NCBI GenBank assembly: GCA_032158295.1
Contig: CM063249.1
Location: forward strand, 18,230,416-18,294,415
Direction: 5' to 3'
Origin: Pycnopodia helianthoides
Taxonomy: Eukaryota > Echinodermata > Asteroidea > Forcipulatida > Asteriidae
Length of the DNA stretch: 64,000 bases
In this document: piece after piece, positions 22,224 through 33,987 of the stretch
How positions within the stretch are numbered: position 1 is the first letter of the stretch
Layout: each line of letters starts with the position of its first letter
Position numbers and translations under genes: made by a program
Notes under the pieces: model-generated
What the model saw: the letters and a program-made list of their open reading frames with translations, nothing else
Database searches by the model: none
What the model was told of the DNA's origin: nothing

Positions 22224-22876
22224 AAATAATGCCAGACCGTATATATATGTATATATATATGTGTATGTCTCAGATTAAGCTACGATTAGATGATACAATT
22301 GGTATCAGTTAGCCATTGTGTGGCCAGATTGTCTAGCTCTTTCAGGGACTGCTCGCCAGGGCAATTGTGGTAAATACAGTCACTGGTGATGTCAGCAGCT
22401 GTTTGGAGACCGTCATGGCGCCTTTTTCTTATTTTATTTCAAAGGGACGTTGAAAACAACACAAAATCATAAACCCGCGATGCGAGTTGCGAGCAATTTG
22501 ATTTTGTTGAATGTCCCTTTTGAGGTCTCGTGCAGAAGTTATTTTTTCCGTAATCAATGCCCAATATTTATGTTTCGCCTTTCGTATTTTTTTTACTCAC
22601 GCATGAAAATGACCAGTTCCTTATTCAGTCGGCATGTACTGATGTATATTTATGCGTGAATTTCAACCCGTTCGTATTGCTATGTACCCATACCTTTTGT
22701 GTGAGTTTGGAACTGGCCATGTTCCACAGCTATACTCTGGGTGCGCGAGTAATCACTCACAAAGACCAAATCATTCGTCAACTCCCCAAAACTGTCACCA
22801 CATTATCTGGGTCAGTATGACCCGGAATCTGTGTCAAAATGATCCGTAAATGGGTCAAAATGATATCCGAGTTAAA

Positions 22877-22976
22877 NNNNNNNNNNNNNNNNNNNNNNNN
22901 NNNNNNNNNNNNNNNNNNNNNNNNNNNNNNNNNNNNNNNNNNNNNNNNNNNNNNNNNNNNNNNNNNNNNNNNNNNN
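22877..22976. other. Assembly gap (100 N)
   Basis: Exactly 100 N, a conventional gap size, so the true length is unknown. The left flank carries short GGGTCAAAATGAT-like repeats. Confidence 1.
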
Positions 22977-23687
22977 AACATCACGACCCGTCACGTTCTC
23001 ATTTATAGTTGCTCCAGTTGTAAACAAAAGTTGTATTCGGTTGATGTGCATGTCACGACTCGTAATTCCTCGTTAAAACACACAGACGCTGTGAGGAAAG
23101 CTACAAACTATATAAAAACTCACACCAGTATAAAACCGACGGGGAACTGGGAACAAGTATCACCTTACTGTCTTTCTTTATATACTCTATTTATAATGGT
23201 ATCTGATGCAAAAACATGGCACTCCCATTAAAAAGAAATGTATGTGCTTTTTGCCAAATACAGTCTGTTTGTGTTCTCTCAACTGCTACCAGAATTTGAT
23301 GGATTTGGCAAGTTGTTTCTGCGGAGTATTTAAAGGCCTAAAACTATTTAACCTTTCAACACACAAAAAGGACATACTTTCCATTTTCTAGTATTTTATA
23401 GTATATATTTTTTGGAAATTTGTTCTTTACTTACTCTTGCAATTCACATCAGACAGACACAGGCTTATTTTGAATTATAATGTTCATTGTTTTCATCAGT
23501 GGTGAACTACCCTCTGACTTGTGATTATTCAAACCACCACAATGACAAGCTTAGTGGAATGCAGTCATTGTTTCCCTTATTAGGCCAGACCGGACGACCA
23601 CCAAATGGATACGTCATATTTGGTTTTTAATTTTGATTGATTTAGATCCAATCACATTTCCTGCCTTTCGAAATTACATCAAAAATT

Positions 23688-24050
23688 AATGACCATAAAA
23701 AACTTACTTGGTAAAGAGCACTGGAGAGCTGTTGATATTAGTAAAACCGATAGTTAGAAACGACACCCTTTGAAGTAATGTAGTTTTAGAGAAAGAGGTC
23801 ATTTTTCACCCTAACATTTGAATCTGAGAAAGGCTTCAGGCATATGAAGCTTTTCTCAGGCATCTAGCACACAATGCAATGCAACAAGGGTGTTTTTTCT
23901 TTCATTATTTTCTGGCAACTTCTATGACCAAATTGAGCCCAAATTTTCACAGGTTTGTTATTTGTCTTCATATGTTGGGATGACACAAAGTGAGGATACT
24001 GGTCTTCGACAATTGCCCAAAGTATACCTCAAATGTGCACTACACCATTT
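23688..24050 (+). repeat. Diverged MITE related to the AGGCACTGGACAC family
   Basis: Contains AAACTTACTTGGTAAAGAGC, AACAAGGGTGTTTTTTCTTT and AATTTTCACAGGTTTGTTAT, as in the complete element at 43552 (opposite strand order for some blocks). Its ends are eroded. Confidence 0.55.
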
Positions 24051-24055
24051 AAGGC

Positions 24056-24385
24056 CTTATCCGAATAGACCCATTGCATATGACGTCACAAGCCCAAAAC
24101 AGCTCCCTCACTCAGGTCAATGAAGAGCACCATTGGCTAAGAGTCGTGTGCGCTATAAAACGCGCACACGTTTCCAAATTTAACATCAAAGATGGGCGGC
24201 TGCAGCTAGGGCTACGACTGTTGCTAAGAGTGTTGCTAAGGACGTCCTATACTTTAACACATGATGACTCGGCGATCCAGCCGTATCCATAGCCATAGCT
24301 GCCAATTTCGACACGGCCTAAACACGCGGGACTTTGACTCCCAAAATGGCGCAACCAAAATTATGGTGATGATGACGTCATGTGA
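24056..24385 (+). repeat. Dispersed repeat, also near 40135-40450
   Basis: Shared blocks include CATTGCATATGA/CTTGCATATGA, AACAGCTCC, CATTGGCTAAGAG/CATTGGCTGAGAG and a following GATGG segment. No coding capacity. Confidence 0.45.
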
Positions 24386-25599
24386 ATTGGGTCACTACAC
24401 TTTAATCCAATTCATGACAAAGTTGACAGCTTTGAGCATGACAGTAGCCCTGACGTCTGGGACTCTGATTCTAAACTTCTCAGGCTAGCTGCACTGTATA
24501 TTGACGAATCTCTTTAAAGATTATTATCAACTTGTCTCTTAAAAGTGAGTTTGTTCCGGGAGACTGGACATTTTCCCGAACCACACTAATTTACGGTTGT
24601 ACAGGTTAAATACGCCTGTAGGCCAAGGTCAAATTTTGCCTGTTTCCTTCGTCGATGTAAAGTGACCCTTTTAAAGAATGCATTGATCAGTTCCGGTGTC
24701 ACTGTTGACATCTGAAAATTAAACTGTTTTAACATCTGGAAATTTTAACATCGGTACAACATGAGAAAATGGAAACCTTGGGATATTACCAGTAAATTTC
24801 AACCTAGACGAATTGCAAGATAAATTTGTCGGCCAACTAAATTATAAGTCATTTAAAAAAGGACTGTTTTGATTTTATACTGTACGAATCATTCGACCCG
24901 AGATTGAAAGAACATTTTTGTTGTGTAATTTTTGTTTGCAAATCAAGTAGGGGAGGGCCGGGGGGGGGGTTCTTTGCGGTCGTAAGGACTTATTTTGAAA
25001 ATGTTGAACCATTTCGTGGAATTATAGCTCTGTATTGAGTTAACAAATAATGTTAGCGAGTATTATTATTAGTGTTGTTGGGCCTATGTCTACATACTCG
25101 TATTGTTTATAACAAATCTTGGTTGAATTATGACTAACTATAGGGCTTCGTCCGACCGGACTTGAACTTAGGCTCGTACCTTAAAGCTCTAGAGTTAGAC
25201 TTTTGTCAAGGCGTCAAAGGCATCTTGTGAATTTGATTGCAGAGCTGGGCTAGAATTCTAACGGTACGCTATTTGTGGTTTTGTATTGTCTCAATTCTAG
25301 CATCCGTATTGAAAAATGACTGTACCAGTCTCGACGTTCACTGCTGCGATTTGTTTCTGGTAAAGTATTGATCACGAAGTAATATTTCCAAGGTCCCTGA
25401 CACAGTACCGGTATAGACACCAACAATTAAGTCGTGGCAATGGTTTGGAGTGCGTCATCAACCGACTCATCACAACCAGCCAATAAACGCTCAACATCGG
25501 CTGGTGACGTACAGGCAACTTCCGCGAATTCCCCGCACTGTCTGAATTTATGCCTTTATTTTGACTTACGGACAGGACCTTACTGGGTCCAAGTTTGTG

Positions 25600-25607
25600 T
25601 ATAAAAG
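25600..25607 (+). promoter_or_regulatory. TATA box of the metalloproteinase gene
   Basis: TATAAAAG lies about 105 bp upstream of the ATG at 25712. An initiator-like TTCAGAAT lies about 30 bp downstream (near 25629), the expected distance for a transcription start. Confidence 0.7.
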
Positions 25608-25711
25608 AGCCGAGTTTGTTTAGTTTGGTTCAGAATCGAAACAGATGCGTTGACTTTCAAGTCTAAGTAGGGCAATTTATAATTTAAGTTCGCACTTTTA
25701 CGACAACAATT

Positions 25712-26275
25712 ATGAGATTGTTGTCGCTGTATGCGGCGATGGCAGTGGCACTGATGGTGTGCTGTCTGATGCCGAGCGATGTGCTTTCAAAGCCTGTCAA
25801 GGAGAAGCACGGAAAACGCGGTCATGGGGCGAGGGGAGATCGCCACGAAGATCCCCGCAAGCCGAGCCGGAGGGGTCGCGGTAAAGACCGACACGGTGAC
25901 ACCCAGGAAGAAGAAGAAACGCCCGAGGGCACTACTCCCAGCAACGTTGAAGACGAAACCGACGGCGACTTTGACTTCGACTTCGATGGGGAGTTCGAGA
26001 CCGGGTCGCTTTTCGATACCAACTCTGATGCCGAGCAAACCGATACCGAACGCGAAGGACACCATCCCGAGGGTGAGGAGGAGGAAGAACACGGAAGAGG
26101 CCACGGTAAACCAAAACACAGAAGCAAGACAACGAGAGGGTGGCAGAGCAAGAGGGAGAACATGCCGATCAGGCCTCGCTACATACCGGCTCACTCCAAG
26201 CCTAAAACGGGTCCCCTTGGCGTGAGTGACACCAAGGTTGATGTTAAAGAACAAGAAGCCATGCGAAAAGCTATG
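25712..26275 (+). CDS. MMP exon 1: signal peptide and charged pro-region
   Basis: Starts [18 protein letters not shown], a clear signal peptide. Then 160 residues rich in Lys/Arg/His, followed by Asp/Glu ([24 protein letters not shown]). Such a stretch between signal and prodomain is not usual for MMPs. It ends in phase 0 at ATG|GTAAGT. Confidence 0.9.
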
Positions 26276-29200
26276 GTAAGTACATTATGCGTTTAGTTAT
26301 AGGCCTACCTAGATGATTATCATCAATTTGCAAAAAAATTATATTTTGCTCAACGTGATAAAAAGTACCCCCACAAAAGCCCTTTGCAGACCCCCTCAAA
26401 TCCGTGCCGTAAAAACTCTCAGATCGGGCCTCTTTATATCGATTGTTTATACATTTCAGAAAGTTTTCGATAATTACAAAAATTGCGACGATTGTTGTTC
26501 AGCCATTAATTTGGTTGTACTGAAATAAACACCAGCAGACGTCACACATTTATTCGATAACATTAATTTTGTGATGTCCGTGCAGGGCCACCGTTGGTCC
26601 CTTCACTCTATGGCTTTATAGCTGAGACTTGACGCTGTACCTTTGGAAACCGCCAACCAAGCTGATTCATGCAAACCAGAGTGATCAAACTGAGTGCAAG
26701 AGGGAAAATAGTGTGGCGCCTGTTTGGTGCAAAAGTGAATCCGTACTTGTTGTACACGGGGCACCTGAAATGGTGGCAGTACCAACTTAAAGGAACATTA
26801 CAGAATTGGTTTTTGCTAACAAAACAGTTGCTGGCAGTGTAATCACTTTATGTAATCCACCATATACATAAACTGACAAACCTGTAGAAGTTTGAGATCG
26901 ATCGGCCATCTGGGTCACGAGAAAATAGTGCAATAACCGATTACAAATTTGCATGTGTTATACAATGCATGAATAAAACGCTCATGAGCGATCAACTCCA
27001 ATCGGAAATTAGTTTGATTTATTTCTCATCAAATATGGCATTTCAGACAGAAATATTTCTAGGGATGTTTTCTACTATCATTATCATTAGATCGTGTAAG
27101 TTTTATGTAAATCTGTGATCAAAAGTATATTTTACAATTACCAATTCTGTAATTTCCTTTAAACGTGTATTGTTGTTTCGCATCCTCCCTTCAGGGTTAT
27201 ATGTCAACGTACGGCTACATGAATAGAAAGGACGACGACGATGACGACTGGAACACCGACAAGGTCACCGCTAAGAAGATGAAGAAAAGCATCAGGATGA
27301 TGCAGAAGTTCATGGGGCTAAAGGAAACTGGCGAACTGGACGAGATGACCATGATGATGATGGACAAGCCGAGGTGTGGCGTGGCCGACATGACACCACC
27401 GGCACAGGAGGGAAACGGCACCGGTAACTACACGGGAGGCCCGCTGACCTTCACGCACTTCGGTCAGCGATGGGACAAACTGGACATCACGTTCAGGTAG
27501 TTAGAGTTGTCCAAGTCTGTTGCTCACTTTTGTGTTTGTGTGGTCATTCGAAGCGTAATTAATATGAATTTTATTAACGTATTTTGTGTAATTAAAAGTA
27601 AAACGGTGACAAATGCATTTTTTTATTCAATAAATTTAGGCCTAGTTGAGCTGAGTGGAACATGACGATTTAAAACAAAATCTTAAAATAAAATTCTGGG
27701 ATCGACGGGCACATTTCTACAGCATGTCAAAACATAATGCAATAACTTTTTTTTTTTTTGCAAACTGTCTCATCCACATTGTCATATTTTCATTACTAAA
27801 CTCCAACTGTCTTCCCTTCTGTTCTGGTAGAATCTTGAACTACCCCCGCACGATGCCCGTTGAGGAAACCAGAGAGGCCCTCCTACGAGCCTTCAAAGTC
27901 TGGAGTGACATCACACCGCTGACCTTCACGGAGATCCACGGTGCACAATATGCCGATTTCTACATGAAATTTGGCCCGGGACACCACGGCGACAACTACC
28001 CGTTCGACGGGCCGGGCGGGACTCTTGCCCACGCGTTTCTGCCTAAGTCAAACTCCGGGGATATCGAGGGCGACGTGCACTTCGATGACGACGAACCTTT
28101 TAGCTACGCAACTTACGACGGTATGTGAAAACACACTAAAACCTTTTTGTAGGACTTTAACAGTTTTGAAGTTTTAATACAAAACAGGTTCTTTCTCTTT
28201 ACTATAACCGGTGTTTTCTCTCCGTTTTGTTACACCACATAATGATGTTTAAACTTTGCAACATTACATTTCACATTTCAGGCACCAATCTGTTCCAAGT
28301 GGCCGCCCATGAGATCGGCCACTCCCTCGGTATGCATCACTCCACCGATCGAACTGCCCTCATGGCACCATTCTATCCTGGCTACCAGCCCACGTTCTAT
28401 ATGCCATATGACGACCTGTCTGGTATCAGTCTCTTAGTATGATCTTATTACATCTTTTGTCGATTCACTGAATGGAGGTGAGAGGGTAAAAACTTAACTT
28501 ATTTCCAACTTTTATGGGATGGGCGGTGAGAGTAGAGTTTGTAACTCTCCAAAATGGAGACCTCGAGAAGCACGTCTACTAATTCAGTCCCGAAGCGGTC
28601 TGATTATGCATTGGAATAATGCGGATATACGAATATTTTGGGGTTACATGCTTTTATAATTATTAAATGATGCTTTACACTTTGTAGATGTCTTCCCCTA
28701 TTGCAGACATTGGTCTTTCTAAAATAATTACGCAAGTAGTTTTATTGGGCTCCGAGAATATTTGATACTGTTAGTTAATTTGTTGCACTACACCACATGG
28801 CAATGATCGATTTGATGATAGCTTAATGTCTTTTATCACGAGCGTTGTGTTTTTATATTCCCAGGTTCCAAGCAAAACCCACAGCCGTATCCATTCCCAT
28901 ACCCGAACCCAGCCTTAAACCAACCCACCCAAGCACCCGTCCCTGCCACCACACGTGCCCCACCAACCACCACACGTGCCCCACCAACCACCAGACCAGC
29001 CACTACCGTCCCTGTGCAGCCTAACCCGACCCAGTCCCCAACTCAGCCGCCAGCCCCGGCCCCAACCGCCCCGGTCTCGAACCCGAACGACACGTGCCCG
29101 TCCATCAACTTCGACGCCACGACATACTGGCGGGGCGAACTCTTCTCATTCACGGTAAGTTGATATCTCCAAGTTCCCACTATTCAACGTCTGTCTTCGT

Positions 29201-32200
29201 ACACAACTGTTCAGTAGAGCGACATTGTGGGCTGGCTATGTGTTTCCGATTGTCCTTTTTCTTTAATATTTCCTATTAAAAACATTGAGGGGTTAACCCC
29301 ACAATTTTAAAACACCCCGCAAGTACAGTTCCTAGGCCTGCTATACCTAAAAAAAAAAAAACACCCCACAATGTCTATCTTGTAAGCACTGAAGAACCGT
29401 TTTAACATTTTAGCCACTGGACGCCCAGCCGGTTAATCAATGACAAAAGGACGAAAATTGTACGTAAATAATTAACACTGGGTATCTTTGGAAATTTGAA
29501 CTACGATTTTAGTAAATAACCGCAAGGGTCTTGAAAATTAAAAAAGGTTGTCAGTGAACTCGGCTGGTGCAGGAACAAGTCTGTTGATGCATGTAACATC
29601 GATACACAGGGGCAATTTTCCGGAAAAGGTTCTCAACTTTTTTACACGGAAGTCCAGTCAATGATCGTGAACAACTTTGCAACCTTGGCTGATTTTCAAA
29701 TCAAGGCGGGTAAAGGATTTGAGGAAAGAGCTTGAAAGCTTTTTGCAAAGAACCGAAATTGAATGCTTTGCAGATGGGCATTTCTAACCAAAACACGTGT
29801 AATGTACATTTTCTTTTCCTTTTTTCATTTTTCATGGCTGCCAATTTCTACAGCAAGTCAGCAACAAAAGCTGTTGAGAACAATTTATTTTTTAAAAGAG
29901 TGTCCATAAAGATTGAGAATATCAATGTTCGCAGATTTACACATAACGTACATTGTTTAAAGATGGTCATTGTGGTAAGCTTCTATAACAATATTTTGCC
30001 TGAAGTGCTATATTTTTTTAAGTAAGTAAACCAACTAGTTCTGACCTCGCGAGTCTGATGTTTAAAAACAGCGAAAACAATGGTTTTTCACATTTTCTTG
30101 TCCGAACCGCATCAAACTACATTCCCGTTTCATCTTTACTTTCATCAGGGCAACAAGTACGGCCGTATCCGTGATTACAGAATCCTCTCTAGGGATGGGG
30201 GAAGCAATGCTCTATATTTCTTCCAGAACTTCCCCGGAGACGTTGACGCCCTCTACGAGGACCCGGTTACGTACAAACTGTTTATGTTCAAGGGTGAGTT
30301 AAAAATCCACACCATTTTGTATAAGTTGGGAATGATAGACCCTTCCCCAGCCTCGCTACCATGGGCAGCACACCGTCATCACTTACCCCTGGAAGGGATG
30401 TAGTGATAAACAACGCTGATTGGCTTACCAAATTGACTGATCTGCGTGCACGCTCAGTTAAAGACTTTCGAGCTCTTGCTTGGTAAAAATGCAAGTATTT
30501 TGACGCAATCCACTTCAAAATAATGAACCATGACCATTGAGCGCGCGTGTAGAGTGCATCAACCACAGAACTAATAGACCTATGCATTGACGTCGCCATC
30601 TTAGAGGTAAAACGAAGACGAAACAATGGAAAACGCACATCTTGTACGCGCGGAGTAGCAGAGGATGGGCCAATGAGCAATCTGCTTCACTGACCTCTAG
30701 CCGAGGCGCTCTATTCAAAATGACGTTATGTGCATATTATGGTCTAATAAAATATCCAATATGGATATTTCAAAGTCACACTTCCAGAAGTTATGATCGG
30801 TTTATGATATTAGGATTGGACTTGAACGTACTCTTGACCAAACCAATGATGATGCCATAACTTTTAAGCATTTTTACCATGCGAGTTTATTGCAACTACG
30901 GTCACACTATGAACACAAATTGGGAAGGCAAAAGTCTAATCCAATGAGCAGACAAGAAAATAATGACATAGTCACCCGAAATACCATAAAAACTTCAATT
31001 TGAAATGTTCCCTCTCCACAGGCTCCAACTACTACGTCTACAACGGTTTGATTCGAGAGAGCGGACCGACCCCAATCACCAACATTGACCCCTCGTTACC
31101 TAGTAACATTGACGCCGTAGTCACCTGGGCGGCGGATAAGAAGACGTACCTCTTCAAGGGCGAGTTGGTATGGCGGTTTGACGAGTTGACTCGCAGGGTT
31201 GACCCCGGGTGGCCTTATCGCATCGACCAGGTTTGGAGGGGCGTCCCGCCAAATGGTGTGACGGCGGCCTTCCACAACGAAAACTCACGTGAGTATTTAG
31301 TCACCGAGAAAGAGTTTTCATTTAGTTGTATATTTTGCCTTGATTGTTCTTGCTAGATTGTATCAGTTTACACTGTATAGGCCTTCCGGTCAAATTTCAA
31401 CCTTATTCTTGGACGTACCGTTTATTCATATTATTTATTTTTAAATCTTCGGACAATAAAGTTCACATTTACATAAAAAGTTGTACGGGTCAAGACAAAA
31501 GTTTAAAAAGCTATCACCACAGATTTGTTCATCCCTTTGCTAGTATACAAATATTCACTGCTTTGAGTGTTAGGGTTAAACTACGACTCCCGAGGTGATC
31601 CCCAGAGCATTATTTTGTTTACTGATATGTCATCAAGGGAGTCGTATATACTTTTAACCATAGCATGAGCAAAAACAGTCAATATTGTTTAAAACAGCCC
31701 ATACGATACACCAAGAATCTTCCGTTGCTAGTACACTAGCTGGTTGCTATACGGGTATAATGAGTAGGATACAATGGTTTCTTCTGGTACAGTCTGTTGC
31801 GCTTGCGTAGTTTTTGTTGTTGAAATAAGACAAATCGTGTGTGACACTCTAAACCAATCACAAGGCAGAATTTAAAGTACGGAGTGGTTAAAATAAAACT
31901 TATGCTCTTACAACATTCTATCAATTTAGTTTACTTTTACAAAAAGAAACATTTTATTCTGAGGGGTTCTTTGATCCATTTTGATCGTTTAATTGCATGT
32001 CAGTTCAAGAGAGCCACCAGTGCCTAAATCATGGAACTATTTTTTACTTGCACCATTTGTAAATTTGAGAGCACCACGCGCATGGTGTCCACCAACTGAG
32101 ACACATCACACACAACCCTCGTTTAGTTGCTGAAAGGCGTTGACGAGTACCAGCATAGATGTAGATGTAGATGTATAAAACTAAACCAATAGCTTAAATT

Positions 32201-32335
32201 ACCATTTTCTGTGTATATTTTACAGATCTCACATACTTCCTGGTTGGAAAAGACTACTACCGGTACGATGACCTTTATGCCGAGGTCGACGTGGGCCCAA
32301 GAGACTACACCGCGGACTACTTTGGGTGTTTCTAA
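25712..32335 (+). CDS. Secreted matrix metalloproteinase with hemopexin domain (8 exons)
   Basis: Zinc endopeptidase of the M10A family that cleaves extracellular-matrix proteins. Exons: 25712-26275, 27195-27496, 27831-28120, 28282-28428 (or 28422), 28865-29154, 30149-30293, 31022-31288 and 32226-32335; phases agree and give ~704 residues. Order: signal peptide (about 1-26), an unusual highly charged linker (28-188), prodomain with cysteine switch PRCGVAD (Cys249), catalytic domain with the structural Ca/Zn loop, [11 protein letters not shown] (395-405) and Met-turn ALMAPFY (Met413), a Pro/Thr-rich hinge, and a four-bladed hemopexin domain from the Cys in TCPSINFD to the Cys in YFGCF. There is no furin motif between switch and catalytic domain and no C-terminal transmembrane segment, so it is a secreted type needing another activator. 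Orthology to a named MMP is not clear. Confidence 0.93.
26787..27162 (-). mobile_element. TTAA-flanked MITE, AGGAACATTACAGAATTGG family, copy 2
   Basis: In MMP intron 1, inverted relative to copy 1. TTAA at both ends; it begins AGGAACATTACAGAATTGG and ends CCAATTCTGTAATTTCCT. It ends about 32 bp before exon 2. Confidence 0.9.
27195..27496 (+). CDS. MMP exon 2: prodomain and cysteine switch
   Basis: Contains a DDDDDD run, the peptidoglycan-binding-like helix [20 protein letters not shown] and the switch PRCGVAD. Two N-glycosylation sequons (NGT, NYT) precede the catalytic start ([18 protein letters not shown]). Confidence 0.95.
27831..28120 (+). CDS. MMP exon 3: catalytic domain, metal-binding loops
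   Basis: Reads [32 protein letters not shown] in order (spaced here for length). The structural zinc/calcium loop [19 protein letters not shown] and the [13 protein letters not shown] motif follow, as in all classical MMPs. Confidence 0.97.
28282..28428 (+). CDS. MMP exon 4: catalytic zinc site
   Basis: Contains [12 protein letters not shown], whose three His bind zinc and whose Glu is the general base, and the Met-turn. Two donors fit the phase of exon 5: after 28422 (GTATCA) or after 28428 (GTCTCT). The frame also reads on to a stop at 28441. The LYG normally closing the domain is not seen. Confidence 0.9.
28865..29154 (+). CDS. MMP exon 5: Pro/Thr hinge and first hemopexin strand
   Basis: About 70 residues of Pro/Thr/Gln-rich hinge with repeated TTTRAPP, probably O-glycosylated, then [20 protein letters not shown] beginning blade I. 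Confidence 0.92.
30149..32335 (+). CDS. MMP exons 6-8: hemopexin blades
   Basis: Exons at 30149-30293, 31022-31288 and 32226-32335. Blade motifs seen: [55 protein letters not shown] and [15 protein letters not shown]. The last residues, GCF, supply the Cys that closes the propeller. Confidence 0.92.
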
Positions 32336-33750
32336 ACTTGCAACTTTTAGGCAATCAATCCGTCTAGGAATGAGTGGTTCTGTAGACGGTTAATCGCTGT
32401 TTACAAACGATAAAACGGTTCCGCGTGAATTGCTTTTCTGGTCGTTTTGTCTGTCAATTTTTCACTGTTGCTAGCTCTTTCGAAACCAGGGGCTTGGGGC
32501 TCCGGCTAACGCTAAGGAGTGCACTCTTGCTGCGGGGCTTCAACACAAAATTAGATTGATAGAAAGTCGGAGCCGGAGCTTAAAAGTCATGGATTCGAAA
32601 AGGGTTTATATAACAGTTGTTCACAGCCTAAGAATTATCACCCCGGCCTTTTAAAAATAATCTTACATCTAGTTTGATTCAAAACAAGCCACCAAAATAT
32701 TGCCTTAAATTTTTTAATTTATTACATTGAAAATGTCTTCAATAGTCATATTGTGCAACAATAATTTAACTTAAAACAGCTTTTGAGTATATCAGTGTTA
32801 CACTTTAGTAAATGTAAAACTTCAGTAATGTTCAATTTTTTTGAAACGTATTTTAATAATAAAATTAAATTTATCTTCAATATAAGAACGTGTTATATTC
32901 TCCTTATTTTGAGGCTACTATTATATAGGCCTACCAATTATTAAACACCCGTAAAGAGGTTGGTTGGTCTGGGGGCGTCTACCGACCAAAATATGCAACA
33001 ATTATCGACAAATTTCGAATACTCTATTTGGAAGCGGTGAGGTCAAAACATCTCCATTGCATTATACACAACTAATGCTTGCAACATTCTAATAATGACA
33101 CTTGATATGGAACCAGTCAGGTTGGCGTATCTTGCCTCGCCTTCCACCCCAGTTCAAATCACACCGGGGCACCACGTGGATTGGGTTTTTCAGTCGAATA
33201 CTCTTGGTAAGTGGCGAGGTTCAAAACATCTTCATTGCATTAATAAACGTAACTAATGCCACCTTAGTAGTTTCCGAATAAGACAATAATAATTGAGTTG
33301 TGATGCTGTTTGGTTTGGTTTGCGTGGATTGGGTTTTTCAGTCCCTGGTTGCGTGGGTTTTCTCTGGGATTTTCTCCCACACCTAAATTGAAACATCCTT
33401 CATTGTCTTCTCCACAGGGTTCTTGGCTAGTGTAGTGATTAAGTTCACTTTCTGAGAGTCCTTGGCCTCACAACCAGAATAAATGAAATGAAATGAAATG
33501 AAATGAAACTATGGGTCTTGAGTAATATTACCAAAAGTAACTACTCCTTGTAATACTCATTATTTTTATATGACCATTATTTATAAATAACCATTATTTA
33601 TAAAAAATTAAAAAAATTATATATATATAACTATTATTTTTATTTAATCTTCATTAGTATAAGCATTTTTTATAAAAAGTCATTATGTTATCCAAGAATC
33701 AGTGTAATGTCGCCCTCTCGTGGTCGGCTTGAGTTAGCTACCTACTTAAA
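32336..33750. other. MMP 3' flank and NUP88 upstream region
   Basis: Contains the MMP 3' UTR, a repeated TGGATTGGGTTTTTCAGTC segment (33178 and 33327), a GAAAT pentamer tail at 33481-33508 and AT-rich sequence at 33600-33650. No TATA box is seen before the NUP88 start. Confidence 0.5.
32858..32863 (+). terminator. Possible MMP polyadenylation signal
   Basis: AATAAA about 520 bp after the MMP stop codon, in AT-rich sequence. There is no supporting cleavage evidence. Confidence 0.4.
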
Positions 33751-33987
33751 ATGGCCGCCGTTGAAACCGAACAAACTTCATGGCGGAAAAGTTTGAATTC
33801 TCATCCAATTTTCGACCGATTGAGAGAAACTAGTAAACATGTTACATCCAGGACCGACCCAGAGGAGTTGTTGGTTGGTCGGGAAGGAATCTTGTTCGCA
33901 TGGGACAGGGAGCAGAGCCGCCTTTTAACAACAAATCTGAAGGACCTACTGCTCGCAGACCACGCATCACGACCGCGAAGCTTGCAG
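33751..33987 (+). CDS. NUP88: NUP88 exon 1 (start of protein)
   Basis: AAAATGGCCGCCG gives a good start context. Reads [20 protein letters not shown], then [19 protein letters not shown], matching the N-terminal strand of the human propeller (VFGLGGELFLWDGEDSSFL). It ends in phase 0 at CAG|GTTCGT. Confidence 0.9.

Larger units (their letters stand above)
22224..25590. other. Intergenic region with assembly gap
   Basis: Holds the 100-N gap, a MITE-like stretch at 23688-24050 and a repeat at 24056-24385. I see no further SEA/EGF exon, though one could sit in the gap. Confidence 0.5.
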
